A program made the translations under genes and the position numbers. This document shows positions 34,555 through 44,533 of a DNA stretch of 64,000 nucleotides, piece by piece; position 1 is the stretch's first letter, and each line of letters begins with the position of its first letter. The stretch spans positions 62,001-126,000 of the forward strand of contig DATNPK010000070.1 in the NCBI GenBank assembly GCA_036703275.1, in the 5' to 3' direction. The notes under the pieces were generated by a model. That model did no database searches, had not been told where the DNA came from, and saw only the letters and a program-made list of their open reading frames with translations. This stretch comes from Coleofasciculaceae cyanobacterium. GTDB taxonomy: Bacteria; Cyanobacteriota; Cyanobacteriia; Cyanobacteriales; Xenococcaceae.

Positions 34555-35040
34555 ATGAAAAAATTATTTGTTGGTACTTTATCTGCTTTAGCTATTGCTG
34601 GCGTTACCTTAACTGGATTTTCTCCCAAAGCAGGAGCAGTTTTACAGATGAACTTTACTGCACCTTTTATCTCTAATTCTGGACTTGCCAATGCAGTAGG
34701 AAGCGAACATTACTTTACCGTTTTTATAACCAGCTTGCCGTTAGAGGGACTTATAGTAAATATTCCCAATGAAATGCGAATTCTTAATGGTGCAACAGTA
34801 GAAGACGGTGATGGTAACGAAATTGCTACCAAAGTGACTACAGAAGAAAACACTCTCGAACTTGCTTTTAGCGAACCAGTAGAGCCTGAGACTTACTTAA
34901 CTGTAAAATTAGATGGTGTCGAAGTGCCTACCATGGGGGACGGCGGTTTTGCTACATATCGAATCTTTGGAATGTGGTCAGGTTTAGATGGCACAATTCC
35001 TATCGGTACGGCGCAAGTAAGGCTACAAGACAAAACCTAA
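34555..35040 (+). CDS. Secreted protein, DUF2808-like
   Basis: 161 residues with a clear signal peptide (LFVGTLSALAIAGVTLTGFS, cleavage near AGA/V). The mature part is beta-rich (LPLEGLIVNIPNEMRILNGA, TYLTVKLDGVEVPTMGDGGF, YRIFGMWSGLDG) and resembles cyanobacterial DUF2808-type exported proteins, though the match is from memory of pattern only. It is 51 bases after the DM13 gene on the same strand. Function unknown; envelope or periplasm. Confidence 0.65.
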   Translation: MKKLFVGTLSALAIAGVTLTGFSPKAGAVLQMNFTAPFISNSGLANAVGSEHYFTVFITSLPLEGLIVNIPNEMRILNGATVEDGDGNEIATKVTTEENTLELAFSEPVEPETYLTVKLDGVEVPTMGDGGFATYRIFGMWSGLDGTIPIGTAQVRLQDKT

Positions 35041-35072
35041 ATCCGATCATTAGTAATAGGTAGGCGTTTCTT

Positions 35073-35127
35073 TTGGTGCTGTTGAGGCAGGGCAGTTGTC
35101 TGAAACAACTTTCACAAGCAGCGCCAA
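35073..35127 (+). terminator. Nested imperfect hairpin after the secreted-protein gene
   Basis: TTGGTGCTG (35073-35081) pairs with CAGCGCCAA (35119-35127) with one G-T pair, and inside it AGTTGT (35094-35099) pairs with ACAACT (35105-35110). It lies 33 bases after the stop. There is no T-run, so it is a structure, not a classical terminator. Confidence 0.3.
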
Positions 35128-35195
35128 GGCAAAGAGAGTATCTTGCCATTCTCCTCACAAAATGTATCTCAACTATATTACTTAATTAAATATTA

Positions 35196-36002
<807 letters not shown>

Positions 36003-36036
36003 GTTTTTTGACTAGCGAGTAGCGAGTTTTTTAATA

Positions 36037-36234
36037 ATGAAGAATTGGCGGGAGTATCTAATAGAAGCTTGGGGGTTAGGTAGTTTTATGGTGGCTGCGG
36101 GGGTGGTGACCCTTTTGGAGTCGTCTGATTATCTATTACAGCAGATATTTCATGCTTTTATCCGACGGGTAATTATCGGCATAGCGATGGGATTAACGGC
36201 GATCGCCATTATCTATTCTCCCTGGGGAAGCTGA
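36037..36234 (+). pseudogene. Truncated MIP/aquaporin-family gene (N-terminal 65 residues)
   Basis: NWREYLIEAWGLGSFMVAAG and RRVIIGIAMGLTAIAIIYSP, ending PWGS, match the first two membrane spans of cyanobacterial aquaporin/glycerol channels. It stops just before the first NPA loop, so no pore can form. An intact start and frame suggest a deletion joined it to the next fragment. Confidence 0.75.
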
Positions 36235-36252
36235 CAAAAGCCTACAGAAAAT

Positions 36253-36396
36253 ATGTTTTTGGGTATCGAGCATACGGCGATCGCTATTTCTGATACGGAA
36301 ACCAGCTTGAATTTTTATAGGGATTTATTAGGATTAGAATTAGCAGGAAAAAGTGAAAACTATGGCACAGAACAAGAACACCTGAATAATGGCTAA
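36253..36396 (+). pseudogene. Truncated glyoxalase/VOC-family gene
   Basis: 47 codons: LGIEHTAIAISDTETSLNFY, then RDLLGLELAGKSENYGTEQE, the first beta-alpha-beta module of a vicinal oxygen chelate protein. The reading frame then runs into the heptamer array at 36388, which supplies the stop. The remaining half of the domain is absent. Confidence 0.75.
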
Positions 36397-36425
36397 TGGC
36401 TAATGGCTAATGGCTAATGGCTAAT
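36388..36425. repeat. Five tandem AATGGCT heptamers
   Basis: Five perfect AATGGCT units plus AAT. The array terminates the VOC remnant and lies 45 bases before the debranching-enzyme gene. Confidence 0.9.
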
Positions 36426-36469
36426 CGGATTCCTCTTCTTGTTTAATTAAATACTTTTCAACAAAAAAA

Positions 36470-38491
36470 ATGAGTATAAAATTTGGTCGAGAAGTCTGCG
36501 GTAATTTAGAAATATCAGAACACCGAGAATGGTTAGTAACCAACGGGATTGGCGGTTATGCTTCTGGTACGGTATCGGGATTGTTAACCAGATGCTATCA
36601 CGGTTTGTTGTTGGCTACTCTCAAGCCACCTTTGGGCATAACTCTATTGTTAACCAAACTTGATGAAACTGTTGTCTATGGTGATGTTGCTTATCCTTTA
36701 CATACTAACCGTTGGGCGGATGGCACTATTGCACCTCATGGTTATCAACAGCTAGAAAGATTTTATCTCGAAGGAACAACTCCTGTATGGGTTTATGCTT
36801 GCGGCGATGCGTTAATCGAAAAGCGAGTTTGGATGCAGCAGCAAGAAAATACTACCTATATTCAATATAAAATGCTGCGTGGTAGTCAACTATTAACCTT
36901 ATCTCTCAAAGCTTTAGTTAATTATCGCGATCGCCATAGTAGTACTCGTAATAGCGATCGGCCTTATGAAATTGTTAATCAACAACAGGGTATCAAAATT
37001 AAAGCATTTGCTGATGCGACTAGTTTGTATCTGTCTAGTGTCAAAAATCAAGAGGTAATTGCTTGGCAAATTAATCATGTCTGGTACAAAAATTTTGCTT
37101 TAGCAGTAGAAAAGTATCGAGGTTTGAATAGTATTGAGGATCATTTGTATGCAGGAAATTGTCGGGTTTCTCTCCAATCTGAAGAGTCGGTAACTATAGT
37201 TGCCAGTACTAAAGATGGAGACAATAGGGAACGAGACGCTGAGAAAAAAGGCAAAAGAGAACAAAAGTTAATCGCTCTTTTCAGCGATCGCCATCAGCCT
37301 AAAGTTATCCCCAGTTGGATTCAGCAATTAGTTGTAGCCGCGGATCAGTTTATCGTCGATCGCCCCATAGCAGATGTTCCTCAAGGTAAAACAATTATTG
37401 CTGGTTATCCTTGGTTTGGCGACTGGGGTAGAGATACTATGATTAGCTTACCAGGATTAACTCTAACCACAGGTCGTTTTGAGGTGGCTAAGGTTATTCT
37501 ACGTACTTTTGCTAAATACATCGATCGGGGAATGCTGCCTAATGTGTTTCCCGATCGAGGAGAAACCCCAGAATATAATACTGTTGATGCTAGTCTGTGG
37601 TTTTTTGAAGCAATTAGGGATTATTTGGCTCATACGGGCGATAAACGGCTATTAATTGAGCTATTTCCTGCTTTAGTCGAGATTATTGACTGGCATCGTC
37701 GGGGAACTCGCTACAATATTCATCTAGACTCCGATGGGTTAATTTATGCAGGAGAAAAGGGAGTTCAATTAACTTGGATGGATGCCAAGGTTGGCAATTG
37801 GGTAGTTACGCCTCGTATTGGTAAACCTGTGGAGATAAATGCCCTTTGGTACAATGCTTTAATTATTATGTCCCAATTTGCTAGCTATCTAGGTAAGTCG
37901 GAGAAGGAATATTTAGAGATGGCAGCTAAAACTAGAGAGGGGTTTCAACGTTTTTGGCATCCAGATTTACAATACTGTTATGACGTTTTAGATACTCCCG
38001 CTGGTAATGATGATTCTCTGCGCCCTAATCAAATTTTTGCCGTATCTTTACCAGCAATGAGTATAGGTAAAAACTTGTCTTTGGGCGCAAGCCTTGCGCC
38101 TCTACTTGACGATCGACAACAAAAACAGGTAGTCGATCTTGTCTCACGACGTTTGTTAACTTCTTATGGATTGCGATCGCTTTGTCCCAATCATCCTGAT
38201 TACGTTGGCATCTACGGAGGCGATCGTTTACAGCGAGATCGGGCATATCATCAGGGTACAGTCTGGGGCTGGTTAATCGGTCATTTTGTTCAGGCACATC
38301 TGAAGGTATATCAAAACCCAGAAGTATGTAAGTCGTTTCTTGAACCAATGTCGGAACATCTTGCAGCAGCCTGCGTTGGTAGTTTGAGTGAAATTTTTGA
38401 TGCCGATGCGCCTTTTACTCCTCGAGGTGCGTTTGCTCAAGCTTGGACTGTGGCAGAGGTGTTGCGGGGATGGTTAATGGCTAATTGCTAA
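36470..38491 (+). CDS. Amylo-alpha-1,6-glucosidase / glycogen debranching-type enzyme
   Basis: 673 residues. An N-terminal bacterial GDE beta-sandwich (EWLVTNGIGGYASGTVSGLL, TRCYHGLLLATLKPPLG) precedes an (alpha/alpha)6 catalytic domain starting near 300 (GYPWFGDWGRDTMISLPGLT; ETPEYNTVDASLWFFEAIRD). It is likely to cleave alpha-1,6 branches of limit dextrins. The last codons (MANC and the stop) are formed by the AATGGCT-like heptamer array that follows, so the original C-terminus may have been altered. A second glycosidase follows after the S23 gene. Confidence 0.88.
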   Translation: MSIKFGREVCGNLEISEHREWLVTNGIGGYASGTVSGLLTRCYHGLLLATLKPPLGITLLLTKLDETVVYGDVAYPLHTNRWADGTIAPHGYQQLERFYLEGTTPVWVYACGDALIEKRVWMQQQENTTYIQYKMLRGSQLLTLSLKALVNYRDRHSSTRNSDRPYEIVNQQQGIKIKAFADATSLYLSSVKNQEVIAWQINHVWYKNFALAVEKYRGLNSIEDHLYAGNCRVSLQSEESVTIVASTKDGDNRERDAEKKGKREQKLIALFSDRHQPKVIPSWIQQLVVAADQFIVDRPIADVPQGKTIIAGYPWFGDWGRDTMISLPGLTLTTGRFEVAKVILRTFAKYIDRGMLPNVFPDRGETPEYNTVDASLWFFEAIRDYLAHTGDKRLLIELFPALVEIIDWHRRGTRYNIHLDSDGLIYAGEKGVQLTWMDAKVGNWVVTPRIGKPVEINALWYNALIIMSQFASYLGKSEKEYLEMAAKTREGFQRFWHPDLQYCYDVLDTPAGNDDSLRPNQIFAVSLPAMSIGKNLSLGASLAPLLDDRQQKQVVDLVSRRLLTSYGLRSLCPNHPDYVGIYGGDRLQRDRAYHQGTVWGWLIGHFVQAHLKVYQNPEVCKSFLEPMSEHLAAACVGSLSEIFDADAPFTPRGAFAQAWTVAEVLRGWLMANC

Positions 38492-38552
38492 TGGCTAATT
38501 GCTAATAGTTGATGGCTAATTGCTAATAGTTGATGGCTAATTGCTGATAGTT
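38474..38552. repeat. Heptamer array (AATGGCT/AATTGCT/AATAGTTG variants)
   Basis: About ten degenerate 7-base units of the AATGGCT family plus 8-base AATAGTTG variants. The array starts inside the last codons of the debranching-enzyme gene and supplies its stop codon. It ends about 45 bases before the S23 gene. Confidence 0.85.
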
Positions 38553-38596
38553 AGGTACAAGGCTAGCATTTAGTTTTTAGTTAGTAATGAAAGTAA

Positions 38597-38962
38597 ATGA
38601 ATCGGCCAAATTTTCAAAATTTACAGGTGTACAAATTATCGGAAAAATTAGCAGATGAAATTTGGAATATTGTACAAAACTGGGATTTTTTTGCGGAAGA
38701 TACCGTAGGAAAACAGATTGTTCGCTCTGCTGACAGTGTAGGTGCAAACATTGCAGAGGGGGAAGGACGGTATAACTATCAAGACAATAAACGTTTTATC
38801 AAAATAGCTAGAGGTTCATTAAATGAGACAAGACACTGGTTAAGAAGGGCGTATTCAAGAAATCTATTAACCACAGACCAAATAAATATACTACAACCAA
38901 TTGTTGATGAATTATCACCCAAACTCAATGCTTATCTAAACTCAATTGGTAAACAGAAATAA
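38597..38962 (+). CDS. S23 / four-helix-bundle protein (IVP family)
   Basis: 121 residues with the family hallmarks FQNLQVYKLSEKLADEIW, IVRSADSVGANIAEGEGR and FIKIARGSLNETRHWLRRA. These small helical proteins were first found encoded in intervening sequences of 23S rRNA genes and also occur as free-standing genes; their role is unknown. Here the gene stands between two glycosidase genes and is flanked on both sides by heptamer arrays, suggesting insertion as a cassette. Confidence 0.9.
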   Translation: MNRPNFQNLQVYKLSEKLADEIWNIVQNWDFFAEDTVGKQIVRSADSVGANIAEGEGRYNYQDNKRFIKIARGSLNETRHWLRRAYSRNLLTTDQINILQPIVDELSPKLNAYLNSIGKQK

Positions 38963-38970
38963 CAACTGAC

Positions 38971-39003
38971 CATTAGCTATTAGCTATTAGCTATTAACCA
39001 TTA
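38971..39003. repeat. Heptamer array (CTATTAG units)
   Basis: Three to four units of CTATTAG with flanking CATTAGC and ACCATTA, read on the opposite strand as the TAATGGC-like family. It ends three bases before the glycosidase ATG and so fills the position of the ribosome site. Confidence 0.85.
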
Positions 39004-39006
39004 ATA

Positions 39007-41667
39007 ATGAATAAAGAATTAGAACGTTTACAAAATAAAGAATGGAAAAACTGGGGTCCTTATTTGAGTGAAAGACAGTGGGGGACGGTTAGAGAAGACT
39101 ATAGTGAGTATGGTGCAGCTTGGGACTATTTTCCTCACGATCATGCGCGATCGCGTGCCTATCGTTGGGGAGAAGATGGTATTGCCGGCATTAGTGACTC
39201 TCAACAGCAGTTATGTTTTGCGATCGCCCTCTGGAATGAACAAGATCCAATTTTAAAGGAAAGATTGTTTGGTTTGACGGGTAATCAAGGCAATCACGGC
39301 GAAGATGTTAAGGAATACTACTTTTATCTCGATAGTACTCCGACTCACTCTTATTTGAAGTGCTTGTATAAATATCCCCAAGCGGCATATCCCTATGAAT
39401 TATTAGTCAAGGAAAATCAAAGGCGATCGCGTTACGAATTGGAATATGAGTTATTAGATACTGGTGTTTTTGACGACAATCGTTATTTTGATGTCTTTGT
39501 TGAATATGCTAAAAATACGCCTGAAGATATCGTCATTCAAATTACGGCGATCAATCGTGGTACAGAGACTAAACCCCTACATATTTTACCTACTCTCTGG
39601 TTTCGCAATACTTGGTCTTGGCAACAAGATGCGGTTAAGCCCAATTTAAAAGTTTATGATATCAATGAAGAGTTTAGCGTAATTCAAGTTCATCAAAATA
39701 AATTGAGCGATCGCTGGTTGTATTGTGATGGCGTAGGGACATCCAATCTGTTATTCACGGAAAACGAAACTAATTATCAACGGCTGTTTAATGCTGACAA
39801 TAATTCACCCTATGTCAAAGATGGCATCAATGATTATGTAGTGCATGGTGACAAAGATGCAGTAAATTCTCAGCAGTTAGGTACAAAATTCTCACCCCAT
39901 TATGTTTTTAATCTAGGTGCGGGGGAAACTAAAGTAATTAAATTACGCCTTAGCGATACGGCTGATTTGACTCAACCTTTTAATCCAGAATTCAATGATG
40001 TTTTACAAACTAGAAAACAAGAAGCTGATGAATTTTATCAACAGGTAACTCCTTTTCCTGTTAGTGAAGCCGAACGCAATATTCAACGACAGGCGTTTGC
40101 GGGAATGCTGTGGAGTAAACAATATTATTATTATTGCATAGAAGAATGGCTTCAAGGCGATCCTAATAATCTGCCACCACCCCCAGCCCGTAAAGAAGGT
40201 AGAAATTATCAATGGAAGCATTTAGATAATGCCGAAATTATCTCTATGCCCGACAAGTGGGAATATCCCTGGTATGCTGCCTGGGATTTGGCTTTTCATG
40301 CTTTACCTTTAGCAGTGGTCGATCCTGAATTTGCCAAAGAACAATTAGATGTCATGACTCGCGAGTGGTATATGCACCCCAACGGACAGCTTCCCGCTTA
40401 TGAATGGGCATTCGGTGATGTTAACCCTCCCGTTCATGCTTGGGCTACCTGGCGGGTGTATAAAATCGAACAAAAAATGTCTGGCAAGGGCGATCGCACT
40501 TTCTTAGAACGAGTTTTCCAGAAGTTATTGCTGAACTTTACCTGGTGGGTTAATCGTAAGGATGCTCAAGGTAATAATATCTTTGAAGGGGGTTTTCTCG
40601 GTTTAGATAATATCGGCGTATTCGATCGCAGCGCATCCTTACCTACAGGAGGCTATATCGAACAGGCTGATGGTACAAGCTGGATGGCAATGTACTGTCT
40701 TAATATGCTGACTATCGCTTTAGAACTAGCTTTAGAAAATCCCGTATACGAAGACATGGCAACTAAGTTCTTCGAGCATTTTATCTATATAGCTGATGCC
40801 ATGACTCATATTGGCGAGGAAAATACTCAACTATGGGATGAATCAGATGGCTTCTTTTACGATGTCTTGCATCTTCCCGACAATAGCAGAGTTAGATTAA
40901 AAGTGCGATCGATGGTAGGTTTAATTCCCCTATTTGCCGTTACAACCCTCGAACCAGATTTACTCGAACGTCTGCCGAATTTTAAAGAAAGATTGGAATG
41001 GTTTATCAATAATCGTCCCCAACTCAAAAGCAATGTCGCCTGTATGGAAACAGAAGGGGTGGGTGCGAGACGAATGTTAGCCCTTTGTTACACTACTATC
41101 GATCGCTTTGAATCTCACGATCGGCTGCGTCAGATCCTCACCAAACTTTTAGCTGAAAATGAATTTTTGAGTGACTATGGCATTCGCGCCCTGTCTAAAT
41201 ATCATGGTTCACACCCATACACTTTTTATGTTGATGGGCAACAACACCGAGTAGATTACGAACCAGCGGAGTCTTCTAGCGGCTTGTTTGGCGGTAATTC
41301 TAACTGGCGTGGACCAATTTGGTTTCCCGTCAATTATCTGCTAATTGAATCTTTGCAACAATTTCATCACTATTTAGGAGATAATTTCCAAGTTGAATGT
41401 CCTACAGGTTCGGGTAACTGGCTTAATCTGTGGCAAGTTGCCGATGAGATTTCTCAACGATTAATCAAGATTTTTCTCGCCGACGAATTTGGAAAACGCC
41501 CTCTGTATGGAAATATTAAGCAATTTCAAACCGATCCTCATTGGCGCGATTTGATTCTGTTCTATGAATATTTTCACGGCGACAACGGCGCGGGAATTGG
41601 TGCATCACATCAAACTGGCTGGACAGGATTAATTGCCAAACTACTTCAACAACAGGCTGAATATTGA
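39007..41667 (+). CDS. Glycoside hydrolase family 63-like glucosidase
   Basis: 886 residues. The start [20 protein letters not shown] is typical of bacterial GH63 (mannosylglycerate/oligosaccharide glucosidase-like) proteins. The catalytic (alpha/alpha)6 domain contains [60 protein letters not shown] and ends [16 protein letters not shown]. The likely substrate is an alpha-glucoside such as glucosylglycerate, glucosylglycerol or an oligosaccharide; it cannot be fixed from sequence. The heptamer array leaves no clear Shine-Dalgarno site. Confidence 0.88.
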   Translation: MNKELERLQNKEWKNWGPYLSERQWGTVREDYSEYGAAWDYFPHDHARSRAYRWGEDGIAGISDSQQQLCFAIALWNEQDPILKERLFGLTGNQGNHGEDVKEYYFYLDSTPTHSYLKCLYKYPQAAYPYELLVKENQRRSRYELEYELLDTGVFDDNRYFDVFVEYAKNTPEDIVIQITAINRGTETKPLHILPTLWFRNTWSWQQDAVKPNLKVYDINEEFSVIQVHQNKLSDRWLYCDGVGTSNLLFTENETNYQRLFNADNNSPYVKDGINDYVVHGDKDAVNSQQLGTKFSPHYVFNLGAGETKVIKLRLSDTADLTQPFNPEFNDVLQTRKQEADEFYQQVTPFPVSEAERNIQRQAFAGMLWSKQYYYYCIEEWLQGDPNNLPPPPARKEGRNYQWKHLDNAEIISMPDKWEYPWYAAWDLAFHALPLAVVDPEFAKEQLDVMTREWYMHPNGQLPAYEWAFGDVNPPVHAWATWRVYKIEQKMSGKGDRTFLERVFQKLLLNFTWWVNRKDAQGNNIFEGGFLGLDNIGVFDRSASLPTGGYIEQADGTSWMAMYCLNMLTIALELALENPVYEDMATKFFEHFIYIADAMTHIGEENTQLWDESDGFFYDVLHLPDNSRVRLKVRSMVGLIPLFAVTTLEPDLLERLPNFKERLEWFINNRPQLKSNVACMETEGVGARRMLALCYTTIDRFESHDRLRQILTKLLAENEFLSDYGIRALSKYHGSHPYTFYVDGQQHRVDYEPAESSSGLFGGNSNWRGPIWFPVNYLLIESLQQFHHYLGDNFQVECPTGSGNWLNLWQVADEISQRLIKIFLADEFGKRPLYGNIKQFQTDPHWRDLILFYEYFHGDNGAGIGASHQTGWTGLIAKLLQQQAEY

Positions 41668-41892
41668 ACACGAGGAAGCAAAGAATAACGTAAATATGTC
41701 CGGCGATTATTTTAATCACAATGATTTTTTAATTTACAGTAGGTTGATTAATTCGGCATTTTGTAGCAACCAAATCCAATCAATTTTGATGCCAAGGCAA
41801 ATTAAATAATTAACTTTGTCTAAGCTGGTGGAACTTAGCTGAAAATATAGACATACTATAAAGGTAGTCTTATAGAGCATGAGTAGTTTACT

Positions 41893-42078
41893 ATGAGAAA
41901 CTTGAACTTCACTGACGACCTATATTGGACACCTCAAGCACAAGCAAAACTGAGAATGATTCCTTTTTTTGCTCGTCCTCAAGCACGCCAAAGAATTGAA
42001 GCAATTGCCCGTGCAGCAGAATTAGAAGAAGTAACTATTGAGATTGTAGAACAGGCTAGAGCAGAATTTGGACAATAA
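41893..42078 (+). CDS. PCP_red-domain small protein
   Basis: 61 residues matching the domain at the C-terminus of light-independent protochlorophyllide reductase ChlB ([20 protein letters not shown], then [29 protein letters not shown]). Free-standing versions are common in cyanobacteria. A link to tetrapyrrole or chlorophyll metabolism is inferred. A TATAAA-like box lies about 35 bases upstream. Confidence 0.82.
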   Translation: MRNLNFTDDLYWTPQAQAKLRMIPFFARPQARQRIEAIARAAELEEVTIEIVEQARAEFGQ

Positions 42079-42268
42079 TTTGATTTTTTTACGATGAGAT
42101 TGCTGTTGCCTTGTCTAGCGAATTATGGCGATCGCGTGATAGAAGCAAGTATTAAGTAAAATAACGAAAAGACAACGCGATCTATATTGTTGTTCTAAAT
42201 ATACTTATGCTCCCAGTCTAGTATGGTAATTATAAAAAATAAAATTTAGCTTAAATTTTTCATTTTTG

Positions 42269-42637
42269 ATGTCATCTATTATTCCTTCAATTGAGTTTTT
42301 CCAGGGTGTCGCCGAAGAATTGAACGGTGTCAGCTTGCGACGTAATAAAAATACTGGAATTCGCAATGTTTTGATGACCTTTGAATCTTTAAACGCTCTA
42401 GAAAGATTTAACAGCTTTACTAAAGGATCGGCTCAAAATTTAAGTCTGATTGATTCTGAAGGGCAAATTTTAGTATCGCCTAACTCGTTAAAAATGATTT
42501 TTGGTGGCGATCAGGGAAATGAACTTAGAAAAGTCGAATGCAAGTTTGATATCGAATCGGACAGTCATTGGGAAAGATTCACTCGTTTTATGAATCGTTA
42601 TGCAGAAGCTAACGATATGGAATTTGGTACAAAATAA
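42269..42637 (+). CDS. psb28-2: Psb28-family photosystem II assembly protein (Psb28-2 type)
   Basis: 122 residues from the ATG at 42269; a TTG one codon earlier is less likely. Psb28 proteins bind the cytoplasmic face of CP47-containing photosystem II assembly intermediates. Visible matches are IEFFQGVAEELNGVSLRRNK at the start and SHWERFTRFMNRYAEANDME at the end. The divergence from standard Psb28 (SLIDSEGQILV in the place of the acidic loop) points to the second paralogue. Confidence 0.85.
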   Translation: MSSIIPSIEFFQGVAEELNGVSLRRNKNTGIRNVLMTFESLNALERFNSFTKGSAQNLSLIDSEGQILVSPNSLKMIFGGDQGNELRKVECKFDIESDSHWERFTRFMNRYAEANDMEFGTK

Positions 42638-42706
42638 ATAAACCGTTGTCGCTAATTTTAGTAACCAAGAATTAAGATAACGCTTTAAAATCAAAACAAT
42701 TAATTT

Positions 42707-43624
42707 ATGAAAATCGCAATTACAGGTGCAACAGGTTTAGTCGGCAGTCGTTTAGTTGCCCAACTAAATCAAAGACATCAAATATTAGTTTTTACTCGTA
42801 ATCCTACTAAGGCTCAAAAAGTTTTTCCTGCTTCTGCTTTCTCCAAGTTAGAAATAGTTCAATATACGCCTCAGGAGTCGGGAGACTGGCAACAGCGCGT
42901 TTCGGGCTGTGATGCGGTGATTAATTTGGCTGGTGAACCGATCGCCGAACGCTGGAGTCCTCAGCAAAAGGAGGCTATTATGGCAAGTCGCCAGATTGGA
43001 ACTAGGAAATTAGTCGAAGCGATCGCTATGGCAGAATCTAAGCCCAAGGTGTTAGTAAGTGGATCGGCGATCGGCTACTATGGCAGTAGTGAAACCGCAG
43101 CCTTTGATGAAACCAGCAATTCGGGTAACGATTTTCTGGCGCAAGTATGTCAAAACTGGGAGCAAGAGGCGCAAAAGGTAACGGAGTTGGGCGTGCGTTT
43201 AGTAATTCTCCGCATTGGTATCGTGCTGGCTAACGGTGGTGCATTGGGTAAGATGATTGGACCATTCAAAATGTTTGCCGGCGGCCCTATTGGTAGCGGT
43301 AAGCAATGGTTTTCTTGGATTCACCGCGATGATTTAGTCAATTTAATCTGCCAGGCTGTTGAACAAGAAGAGATGTCTGGAGTCTATAACGCTACTGCCC
43401 CAAATCCTGTCCGTATGGGTAAGCTGTGTCAGACTTTAGGAGAAGTAATGAACCGTCCTTCCTGGCTACCCGTTCCCGATTTCGTTTTAGAAATCCTTCT
43501 GGGAGATGGGGCGATCGTTGTTTTAGAAGGACAGCAGGTATTACCCAAGCAGACTCAGGCTACAGGATTTGATTATAAGTATCCTGAGCTAAAACCAGCA
43601 TTGGCGGCAATAGTCAAACAATAA
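42707..43624 (+). CDS. TIGR01777-family epimerase (SDR39U1-like)
   Basis: 305 residues, extended short-chain dehydrogenase. NADP site ITGATGLVGSRLVAQL at 4-19, INLAGEPIAERWSPQQK, a YYGSSE-type active-site region (GSAIGYYGSSETAAFDE), and a C-terminal DUF1731 (RPSWLPVPDFVLEILLGDGA). The cell-division inhibitor-like SulA annotation used for this family is not supported by function. It is convergent with the methyltransferase gene. Confidence 0.87.
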   Translation: MKIAITGATGLVGSRLVAQLNQRHQILVFTRNPTKAQKVFPASAFSKLEIVQYTPQESGDWQQRVSGCDAVINLAGEPIAERWSPQQKEAIMASRQIGTRKLVEAIAMAESKPKVLVSGSAIGYYGSSETAAFDETSNSGNDFLAQVCQNWEQEAQKVTELGVRLVILRIGIVLANGGALGKMIGPFKMFAGGPIGSGKQWFSWIHRDDLVNLICQAVEQEEMSGVYNATAPNPVRMGKLCQTLGEVMNRPSWLPVPDFVLEILLGDGAIVVLEGQQVLPKQTQATGFDYKYPELKPALAAIVKQ

Positions 43625-43686
43625 TACAACGGACAATTATGGTCAGGGCGAATGCCTTTTCGAGCGAGACAGTTTGCCCTTACCGG

Positions 43687-44454
43687 TTAAACGGGTTTGC
43701 TAAACACTAAAAAATGTTGTTCTGGTAAAAAATCTTTGGTTTCTTGCCATTTTAACCCGACTGCCTTTAGCTCTTTTTTGACCTGCTTTTGGGTCATCTT
43801 ATGCAGGGGCTTAATCATAATCATCGGGTTTTCCTGGCGATATTCCAGCAAGACTACTCTTCCCCCTGGCTTCAAGGCTTGGACTATTTCTGCCATCATT
43901 TCCCTGGGATAAGCAAACTCATGATAGGCATCCACCATCAAAGCGAGATCGATACTTTCTGCGGGTAGGTTAGGCTTGTCTTCTTCTCCTAAAACAGTTT
44001 CGACATTGGAAATGTGTCGCTCTTCTTTGAGCAAAGCGATCGCATTTAACATTTCTGGCTGGATATCTACCGCATACACCTTGCCTTTGGGAACTTGCTG
44101 TGCCATCCGAAAGCTAAAATAACCTGTTCCTGCGCCAATGTCTGCAACCAGATCATCGGGTTTAAGGTCTAATTTCTGCACCGTCAAATCTGGATTTTCT
44201 TCAGTGGCTCTACTCTCTCTTTCTAACCACATCATTGCCTGGTGTCCCATTACCTGAGCGATTTCTCGTTTCATATAGTATTTACCAATACCGTCGGGGT
44301 TATGGATTGCCTTTTGGCGGTAATAATCAGGATAACTATCTTTAGCCAGGGCAACAGGAGTATAGGTAAAGTTGGTTAATAAAAAGGCGATCGCTGTTAT
44401 GACTAGAGCCAGACTGACTAAATATTTTTGGCTAATTTTCATCTTTATTTTCAA
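43687..44454 (-). CDS. Membrane-anchored or exported SAM-dependent methyltransferase
   Basis: 255 residues. An N-terminal hydrophobic segment (YLVSLALVITAIAFLLTNFT, then VALAKD) acts as signal or anchor. A class I methyltransferase domain follows: SAM site DLVADIGAGTGYFSFRMA at about 106-123, VDIQPEMLNAI, ALMVDAYHEFAYPREMM and LKPGGRVVLLEYR. An exported location is unusual for a SAM enzyme but recurrent in this family. Substrate unknown. Confidence 0.82.
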   Translation of the reverse strand: MKIKMKISQKYLVSLALVITAIAFLLTNFTYTPVALAKDSYPDYYRQKAIHNPDGIGKYYMKREIAQVMGHQAMMWLERESRATEENPDLTVQKLDLKPDDLVADIGAGTGYFSFRMAQQVPKGKVYAVDIQPEMLNAIALLKEERHISNVETVLGEEDKPNLPAESIDLALMVDAYHEFAYPREMMAEIVQALKPGGRVVLLEYRQENPMIMIKPLHKMTQKQVKKELKAVGLKWQETKDFLPEQHFLVFSKPV

Positions 44455-44533
44455 ACTTATTTTAAAAGCGGACGGCTTTTATGGGTAAGATTGCTTATGA
44501 TTAAGGCATAGTTATAAAACTTTAATAATATAC

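Noticed and set aside
36388-39003. CRISPR array
   Set aside because: The repeats are 7 bases, contiguous and without spacers, and no cas genes are present.
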